From Thermococcus nautili (GTDB lineage Archaea; Methanobacteriota_B; Thermococci; Thermococcales; Thermococcaceae), in NCBI RefSeq assembly GCF_000585495.1, contig NZ_CP007264.1, positions 248,001-312,000 of the forward strand: 64,000 nt of DNA, written 5' to 3'. Both the position numbers and the translations under genes were made by a program. The stretch's first letter is position 1. Every line of letters starts with the position of its first letter. Below the pieces are notes generated by a model, which searched no databases, was not told the DNA's origin, and saw only the letters and a program-made list of their open reading frames with translations. Of this stretch, positions 56,971 to 64,000 are shown in pieces.

Positions 56971-57765
56971 ATGAAGGTTACCATCATCTACGAAAACCAT
57001 TCCGGCTTCAGAAAGGGCCTCCTCGGCGGGCACGGCTTCTCGGCCCTCGTGGAGCACGGGAGCGTTAGGGTGCTCGTCGATACTGGAACGGACGGTAGAG
57101 TCCTTCTCAACAACATGGAAGCTCTGGGAATCGAGCCGGACTCGATAGACTACCTCTTCATTACCCACGGCCACTACGACCACACCGGGGGCTTGAAGGC
57201 CCTCCTGGAGGCACGCTCGAAGCCGCTGAAGGTAATCGCCCACCCCGGAATCTTCCAGAGGAGGATTGCCCTGAAGCCGAGGAGGAGAGAGATAGGGATT
57301 CCCTTCACGCGGGAGGAGCTTGAGGGGCTCGGCGCCGAGTTCGTTCTGAAGGAAAAGCCCTTTGAGTTCGCCGAGGGCTTCATGAGCTCCGGCGAGATTG
57401 AAAGACTGACCTGGGACAGGGCCGTCGGCTACTTCCCCGATGGAACGAAGGACCCTGTGAAAGACGATATGGCGCTCATCCTCGACCTCGGCGATTCAAC
57501 GGCCGTAATCACCGGTTGCGGGCATTCGGGGGTTATCAACATCGTCAGGCACGCCGAGAAGGTCAGCGGAAAGCCGGTGAAGGCCCTAATCGGCGGACTG
57601 CACCTGATTGGCGCGAAGGAGGAACTGCTTGAAGACGTCCTCAAAAACGTCAAAGCCAGGCTCTACGCGGGCCACTGCACGGGGCTTGAGAGCTTCGCCT
57701 ACCTCCGCTGCCGGCTCGGGGAACGGGTCGAACCCCTGCACGTGGGCAAGGTCATCGAGCTTTAG
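56971..57765 (+). CDS. MBL-fold pterin-pathway hydrolase (COG1237, MJ0301-like)
   Basis: 264 residues. Metallo-beta-lactamase fold: FITHGHYDHTGGLKAL (HxHxDH), GCGHSGVINIVR, GGLHLIGAK and YAGHCTGLESFAYL supply the two-metal ligands. The sequence type is that of 7,8-dihydropterin-6-methyl-4-(ribofuranosyl)aminobenzene-phosphate synthase-like proteins. ATG 56971 follows GGTGGTGG; GTG 56959 is possible. Divergent from the UppP-like gene; the TATA-like GATTTAAAAC between them reads on both strands. Confidence 0.86.
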   Translation: MKVTIIYENHSGFRKGLLGGHGFSALVEHGSVRVLVDTGTDGRVLLNNMEALGIEPDSIDYLFITHGHYDHTGGLKALLEARSKPLKVIAHPGIFQRRIALKPRRREIGIPFTREELEGLGAEFVLKEKPFEFAEGFMSSGEIERLTWDRAVGYFPDGTKDPVKDDMALILDLGDSTAVITGCGHSGVINIVRHAEKVSGKPVKALIGGLHLIGAKEELLEDVLKNVKARLYAGHCTGLESFAYLRCRLGERVEPLHVGKVIEL

Positions 57766-57825
57766 CGAACCTTTAAATACTCGGCGGAGAAGGCAAGCAC
57801 CGCGAGAGAAAGGAGGGTGAGAGAG

Positions 57826-58896
57826 ATGAAGAATCCGTTTGAGAAGATGCCAACTGTCCTTACCGCTGACGAGCTCATCGACAAGGCCTTCAGGAGGGCC
57901 GAGAGGGCTGCATCAGCCTACAACCCGCCCGGCGGGAAGGTCGCGAAGGCAAGACAGCGAGAAGAGCTCAGAGTTAGAACCGTCTCGAACGTCGTTCGCG
58001 ACAACCTCAGGAAGATACTCGACAGGACGCCGGGCGTTTCGACGCTCCCGAAGTTCTATCAGGAGTTGGTTGATACTCTCGTCGATAGGGACCAGTTTCA
58101 CAAATCCCTCGCGAGGGTCAACTGGGCGATAAAGACCATCAGGAACCTCGAACAGCGCCACGTCGAGAAGATACGCTACGAGCGCGACCCGAAGGAAATA
58201 GCCAAGCTCCGGAGGGCCTTCTACGGCCGAGTTGCGGACATACTCCACGAGATTGACGACGATTTACGCTATCTGAATCAGGCAAGAAACGTTCTCAAGG
58301 AGTTGCCAGTCGTCGATTTGGAGCTCCCGACGGTCGTCATAGCCGGCCACCCGAACGTCGGCAAGAGCACTCTCCTTCGTGCCCTGACCAACGCGAAGCC
58401 AGAGGTTGCGAGCTATCCGTTCACGACGAAGGGCATAAACGTTGGCCAGTTCGAGGAGCACTACCTCCGCTACCAGGTCATAGACACGCCCGGTCTGCTC
58501 GACAGACCTCTCAGCGAGAGGAATGAGGTTGAGAAGCAGGCGATACTCGCTTTGAAGCACCTCGGAGACGTCATCGTCTACATCTTCGACCCGAGCGAGT
58601 ACTGCGGCTTCCCAATCGAAGAGCAGATGCACCTCTTCGAGGAGATACTGAACGAGTTCGGCGAGTTTCCGTTCATAGTGGCGATAAACAAGGTAGACAT
58701 AGCGGACGAGGAGAAAACTAAGGCCGTCGAGGAGTTCGTTAAGGCCAAAGGACTTGAGCCCGTTAAGATTTCTGCCCTAACTGGTGAGGGCCTCGACGAG
58801 CTGAAAGAGAGGGTAATAGCTGTCGTCGAGCCGAAGGCGAGGGAGCTGGCGAAGAAGATTATGGAAAAAGAGCTCTCGAAGTTCAGGGAAGGATAA
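57826..58896 (+). CDS. NOG1-type GTPase
   Basis: 356 residues. Large-subunit ribosome assembly GTPase. The N-terminal helical bundle (NPFEKMPTVLTADELIDKAF, RDQFHKSLARVNWAIKTI) is followed by the Obg-family G domain: G1 IAGHPNVGKSTLLRAL, G2 YPFTTKGINVG, G3 VIDTPGLLDRPL, G4 INKVDIAD and G5 KISALTGEG. Archaeal members lack the eukaryotic C-terminal extension, as here. ATG 57826 after GGAGGGTGAG; CCTTTAAATAC box at about 57770-57780. Confidence 0.95.
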   Translation: MKNPFEKMPTVLTADELIDKAFRRAERAASAYNPPGGKVAKARQREELRVRTVSNVVRDNLRKILDRTPGVSTLPKFYQELVDTLVDRDQFHKSLARVNWAIKTIRNLEQRHVEKIRYERDPKEIAKLRRAFYGRVADILHEIDDDLRYLNQARNVLKELPVVDLELPTVVIAGHPNVGKSTLLRALTNAKPEVASYPFTTKGINVGQFEEHYLRYQVIDTPGLLDRPLSERNEVEKQAILALKHLGDVIVYIFDPSEYCGFPIEEQMHLFEEILNEFGEFPFIVAINKVDIADEEKTKAVEEFVKAKGLEPVKISALTGEGLDELKERVIAVVEPKARELAKKIMEKELSKFREG

Positions 58897-58950
58897 GGTA
58901 GTGCGGAACTTTTATATTTTGTAATACCAATTTCTCTTTTGGTGAACTAC

Positions 58951-59178
58951 ATGGGCTCCGCGGTGATGAGCATAAGGATTCCGCAGGAACTCAGGCGGGA
59001 GATGAAGAAGTACGACATCAACTGGAGCGAGGAGATAAGGGAGTTCATTCGGAAGAGGATTGAGGAGGAAGAGAAAAAACGGGCCCTTCAGGAGGTCATA
59101 GAACTCGTCGAGTCACTTCCCGGAGTCCCCGAAGGGACAGCAAAACGGCTCGTGAGGGAGGACCGTGAGGGTCATTGA
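58951..59178 (+). CDS. vapB: VapB-type antitoxin
   Basis: 75 residues. MSIRIPQELRREMKKYDINW and SEEIREFIRKRIEEEEKK form a ribbon-helix-helix DNA-binding domain, followed by a C-terminal segment (QEVIELVESLPGVPEGTAKR) that would wrap the toxin. ATG 58951 is preferred; GTG 58942 and TTG 58939 are in frame. A CTTTTATATTTTG box at about 58910-58921 drives the pair, and such antitoxins usually repress it. Overlaps vapC by 14 bases. Confidence 0.88.
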   Translation: MGSAVMSIRIPQELRREMKKYDINWSEEIREFIRKRIEEEEKKRALQEVIELVESLPGVPEGTAKRLVREDREGH

Positions 59179-59578
59179 CACCTCAGCCCTCTGTAAATTT
59201 CTCCTGAATGAGAGCGGGTGGGAAAAGGTCATACCCCACCTTCAGCCCGAGAACGATGCCCGAACTGTTGAGATGCTCATCACCGAGTGCGCCAACGTCA
59301 TCTGGAAGAACGTTAGGATACACAAAACTCTCCAGAGGGAGGAAGGAGAGAGGCTTCTCGATGCCCTTTGGCTTCTCGTTGATAAGGGAGTCATAACAGT
59401 TGAGGAGAACCGAAAATACCTTCGGGAAGCCTTTGAACTGAGTGTTGAGCACGGCATAGCGGTCTACGATGCCCTCTTCATAGCGCAGGCCAAGGAACTC
59501 AACGCAACCCTCGTTACCTGCGACGAGAAGCAGGGGCGGATAGCCGAGAAGCTTGGGGTCAACGTGGTAGTCCTATGA
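59165..59578 (+). CDS. vapC: VapC-type PIN-domain ribonuclease toxin
   Basis: 137 residues. PIN-domain acidic residues are intact: Asp5 in RVIDTSALCKF, Glu in LITECANVIWK, Asp in IAVYDALFIAQA and Asp in VTCDEKQG. Metal-dependent RNase that typically cleaves tRNA or rRNA when the antitoxin is lost. Starts at GTG 59165 inside vapB. An unusual repeat-rich gap follows downstream. Confidence 0.93.
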   Translation: MRVIDTSALCKFLLNESGWEKVIPHLQPENDARTVEMLITECANVIWKNVRIHKTLQREEGERLLDALWLLVDKGVITVEENRKYLREAFELSVEHGIAVYDALFIAQAKELNATLVTCDEKQGRIAEKLGVNVVVL

Positions 59579-59583
59579 TACCT

Positions 59584-59673
59584 GCAATTTACTGTTAACA
59601 TCGTAAACTCCGGGAACTTTACGCTACCGTTAACTTTTTTGAGGTTTACGGTGTTAACGGTGCAATACTGTTT
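59584..59673. repeat. Cluster of GTTAAC inverted and direct repeats
   Basis: ACCGTTAAC (59626-59634) and GTTAACGGT (59653-59661) form a perfect 9-bp inverted repeat; a third GTTAAC lies in the palindrome TGTTAACA (59593-59600). GTAAAC (59603-59608) and GTTTAC (59644-59649) are also complementary, and GCAATTTACTGTT (59584-59596) recurs as GCAATACTGTT (59662-59672). It fills the gap between vapC and the S8e gene, which converge. Confidence 0.7.
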
Positions 59674-59732
59674 TCTTCAAATCCCCACAAAATCACACTC
59701 AGAACAAGACCAAAGGCAAATTAAGAAAAAGT

Positions 59733-60122
59733 TCAGGCCTCCTCCTTGAGGAGAACCGCGTTGACAACTCCGTCCTGGCCGGGCCTGCTGGTGACGACGG
59801 CCTTGCCAATCTCGGTCTGGATGATGGCGCCCTTGGTGATGATGTTTCTCCTCGCGTACTGCCTGTTGGCCGGGTTCTCGATGACGTTGAGTATCTTGAC
59901 CTTCTTGCCCTTACCACCGTCGAAGACGTTCGCGTAGAGGGCCTCGACGAGGCGAACCTTCCTGTTACCGCCGTAGGTCCTGATTATCTTCCTCCTCTCC
60001 CTGTCCTCGGCGACCCTGGTGTTAGCCGGCTCTCTTCCGAGCTCCCTCTTCCTCTTCTTCCTCGCGAGGACAATCCTTCCACCTGAGGGCTTTTTAAGTG
60101 ACCTTCCCTGCCAGATAGCCAT
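59733..60122 (-). CDS. rps8e: Ribosomal protein S8e
   Basis: 129 residues, small-subunit protein. [39 protein letters not shown] and [14 protein letters not shown] are characteristic, with [20 protein letters not shown] and the C-terminal [16 protein letters not shown]. Archaeal short form. ATG 60122 follows GAGGTGAGA; AGCTTATAAACG box at about 60171-60182. Single gene. Confidence 0.96.
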   Translation of the reverse strand: MAIWQGRSLKKPSGGRIVLARKKRKRELGREPANTRVAEDRERRKIIRTYGGNRKVRLVEALYANVFDGGKGKKVKILNVIENPANRQYARRNIITKGAIIQTEIGKAVVTSRPGQDGVVNAVLLKEEA

Positions 60123-60239
60123 TTATCTCACCTCGATTAGCCTGATGAACCCATCGCCACTTTCGGGGGTTCGTTTATAAGCTTTTCTTAGGGACAACGC
60201 TTTTAAACGCTTCCGTCGTTACTAACATCGGTGGTGTAT

Positions 60240-62728
<2,489 letters not shown>

Positions 62729-62733
62729 TTAAC

Positions 62734-63111
62734 TCAGAGCTCGGCCTCGATGCCGTCTTCCTCGTCCTCCTCGAGCTCCCGAATCTCGTAGACCTTGAGG
62801 GGGACCTTCTTGAGGGCCTTGCCGACGACGGCCTTGGCTATCCTCTCGGCGTGCTCTATCGTCTGGGCGTTGTAGACCTTGAGCGTTAGATACATGCCGA
62901 CGAGGCCTACGTTCCCGATTACGAAGGCGCTCTCGAAGTGCGCCCCGCAGACGGGACACTGGGAGTAGCCGAGCTCAACGCGGACGAAGTCAAGCTTCTC
63001 CCTGTTGAGTGCCTTCGTTACCTTGCTCACGGCCACGTTTATCGCGTCCTCGCTCGTCTCAACGTCCCTCACGATGATAGGCGCCTCGAGAACCACCAGA
63101 TAGTCTCCCAT
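62734..63111 (-). CDS. DUF555 family protein
   Basis: 125 residues. DYLVVLEAPIIVRDVETSED, LDFVRVELGYSQCPVCGAHF (a CxxC pair) and AFVIGNVGLVGMYLTLKVYN match DUF555, a small euryarchaeal family of unknown function. Acidic C-terminal tail. ATG 63111 follows GGTGAGCGAG; ten bases after the DUF357 stop, so the two form an operon. Confidence 0.88.
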   Translation of the reverse strand: MGDYLVVLEAPIIVRDVETSEDAINVAVSKVTKALNREKLDFVRVELGYSQCPVCGAHFESAFVIGNVGLVGMYLTLKVYNAQTIEHAERIAKAVVGKALKKVPLKVYEIRELEEDEEDGIEAEL

Positions 63112-63121
63112 CTCGCTCACC

Positions 63122-63409
63122 TCACCCGAATGCGAAAAGCCTGTCGTCTTCACCCCTAAATACGCCGAGCCTCACGCCGGCATCTATGAACCCGTGTGCG
63201 TAGTTCAGCGCGGCAAAGGCCGTGACGTAGTCGCCCTTCTCGTAGTAGTACCTTGCGTCCTCAAAATAGCTCTTTGCCATCGTCAGGAAGTCCATCGCAA
63301 CCGCGTGGAGAAGGCTCTTCTCGTGAACGGCTACCTCAAGTCGCTTGAGGGCCTCTTCGGTGATTCTAAAATACTTCTGGAGCTTCTCATCGGTTACCTC
63401 GCGCTCCAC
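63122..63409 (-). CDS. DUF357 family protein
   Basis: 95 residues, all-helical. [37 protein letters not shown] and [20 protein letters not shown] are the DUF357 signature (helical hairpins with the final NYAHGWIDAG motif). Function unknown. The start is GTG 63409, the only suitable start in frame, behind GCGAGCGG; GGTTTATAAGAGG box at about 63436-63448. Confidence 0.87.
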   Translation of the reverse strand: MEREVTDEKLQKYFRITEEALKRLEVAVHEKSLLHAVAMDFLTMAKSYFEDARYYYEKGDYVTAFAALNYAHGFIDAGVRLGVFRGEDDRLFAFG

Positions 63410-63582
63410 ACCGCTCGCCTCGGTCGTGCTTTGAAAGTCCTCTTATAAACCTTACCTCAAAACTTTGCTGGGCAAAGTTTTATCAAAGTTTGTAGCTTCT
63501 TCTAAAGCGCTAAGTTTTGAGTGATTTTCTAATCACCTAGCTCTTTTGAGAGGGAAAACTTTTCAGTTTGCTCCTTTACTGT

Positions 63583-63633
63583 GGGTTTACCTTTAAATCG
63601 ACGCCCGACGGGCGTCAAGAAAGAAGTAAACCC
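63583..63633. repeat. Nested inverted repeat
   Basis: Outer stem GGGTTTAC (63583-63590) with GTAAACCC (63626-63633) encloses a perfect GC-rich hairpin GACGCCC-GAC-GGGCGTC (63600-63616), separated by A-rich asymmetric loops. Confidence 0.7.
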
Positions 63634-63767
63634 CTTGGAAAGGCTTTTTTGGTGTGTTCTCCTTTTGAAAAGTGCAATTTTGCAAGCAAAATCTGCTCTA
63701 CTTGAGCCTTGGATTGGGAGCTACTAACTTTTGGTGAAGCTTTTTCTAAAAACTTCAATCACCGACC

Positions 63768-63855
63768 TTGGTCAAACTCTGTGGGACTTTCGTCCCTCGC
63801 GTCGAGCAAAGCTCGACGTTGCGCAGGCGAGCAAGCTTTAGGAAAGCTTGACCAA
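63768..63855. repeat. Cloverleaf-like inverted-repeat element
   Basis: Closing stem TTGGTCAA (63768-63775) with TTGACCAA (63848-63855) surrounds three hairpins: GGGAC-TTTC-GTCCC (63783-63796), CGTCGAGC-AAA-GCTCGACG (63800-63818) and AAGCTTT-AGG-AAAGCTT (63833-63849, sharing two bases with the closing stem). Size and layout recall a tRNA, but there is no T-loop or anticodon-arm consensus. Confidence 0.6.
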
Positions 63856-63970
63856 AGAAGTTCCCTTCTCACCAACGGGGCAAAAAGTCAGTCGTGCACT
63901 ATCGAGTTGAATAGTTCAACGCGAGTTTAAAATTAGTAGGGACTCAGCGAAACAGTTTCAACGTATTTTT

Positions 63971-63987
63971 GGCGTCCTCCGGACGCC
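63971..63987. repeat. GC-rich hairpin near the window end
   Basis: GGCGTCC-TCC-GGACGCC, a perfect 7-bp stem preceded by TTTTT on the plus strand. Its core CGTCC-3 nt-GGACG also occurs at 52300-52312, in the other gene-free island. Confidence 0.6.
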
Positions 63988-64000
63988 GTTTATAGAGTGA

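Larger units (their letters stand above)
63450..64000. other. Hairpin-rich, gene-free island at the window end
   Basis: About 550 bases without a credible gene. It contains a run of perfect short-loop inverted repeats: 63459-63481 (10-bp stem), 63521-63536 (6), 63600-63616 (7), 63800-63818 (8), 63833-63849 (7), 63906-63920 (6), 63971-63987 (7), plus several weaker ones. The first half is AT-rich. The window ends inside it. Confidence 0.75.

Noticed and set aside
58939-58950. A longer VapB starting at TTG 58939 or GTG 58942
   Set aside because: The ribbon-helix-helix pattern begins after ATG 58951, and the TATA spacing suits either start, so the common start codon was preferred.
63709-63930. 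A 73-codon open frame in the terminal hairpin island
   Set aside because: It runs through several perfect inverted repeats, has no ribosome binding site and its product (serine-rich, basic) shows no domain-like pattern.

Overview
The window is a compact, gene-dense piece of a hyperthermophilic euryarchaeal chromosome, almost certainly Thermococcus (order Thermococcales). The evidence is an S-layer protein of the Thermococcus/Methanococcus type, a secreted protein ending in a CGP-CTERM tail, the TBP-interacting protein TIP26, archaeal GatDE, Pus10, AGOG glycosylase, Hjc, TET/M42 peptidase, archaemetzincin, Rpo4/Rpo11, the exosome subunit Csl4 and ribosomal proteins L21e and S8e. Genes use GGTG/GGAGG-type ribosome binding sites or are leaderless about 25 nt behind TTTATA-type boxes. 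Assignments rest on reading the translations and motifs; no database search was run.

Layout. 1-1.3 kb: end of an AmrS-type radical SAM gene and an internally duplicated protein. 1.4-4.2 kb: S-layer gene and a membrane-anchored protein. 4.2-8.7 kb: COG1031 radical SAM protein, a helical protein, and the L21e-Rpo4-DUF655-KsgA cluster. 8.8-16.4 kb: CGP-CTERM protein, Pus10, an HTH/Zn-ribbon protein, GatD-GatE, two small membrane proteins and a C/D box sRNA. 16.4-25.5 kb: HMG-CoA reductase, MinD-like ATPase, threonine dehydrogenase, PheS-DUF2283-PheT, TruA and an XPB-like helicase. 25.6-36.5 kb: UbiD-type decarboxylase, DUF457 membrane protein, ABC exporter, an MptG-MNT-HEPN-AGOG operon, dihydropteroate synthase-like enzyme, AI-2E permease, SppA, a TIM-barrel protein and an RNase III-like protein. 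36.5-47 kb: GT-C glycosyltransferase, Rpo11-DUF2067-Csl4, ThrRS, TIP26-DUF257, gamma-carbonic anhydrase-UppS, Hjc, a surface protein and an M42 peptidase. 47-63.4 kb: archaemetzincin-CYTH-helical protein, an ECF-type ATPase with TrkH, methionine aminopeptidase, tRNA-Ser(CGA), a CBS-HPF-like protein, a three-gene envelope operon (UppP-like, sugar nucleotidyltransferase, DUF835), an MBL pterin enzyme, NOG1, VapBC, S8e, CTP synthase, DUF555 and DUF357. 63.4-64 kb carries no credible gene but is packed with perfect inverted repeats.

How the parts fit. Translation and RNA processing dominate (two aminoacyl-tRNA synthetases, GatDE, Pus10, TruA, KsgA, ribosomal proteins, NOG1, exosome, a guide RNA). 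Isoprenoid/lipid-carrier chemistry recurs (HmgA, a UbiD family member, UppS, an UppP-like protein). Three enzymes are homologues of methanopterin-type pterin synthesis. Nearly every convergent gene pair overlaps at its 3' ends.

The most interesting non-protein signals are a textbook C/D box sRNA antisense to the end of a membrane-protein gene (about 15.7 kb), a 16-bp fragment of tRNA-Ser repeated 0.2 kb from the tRNA (a possible integration scar), the hairpin-rich terminal island including a cloverleaf-like element, and structured leaders upstream of the S-layer and L21e genes.
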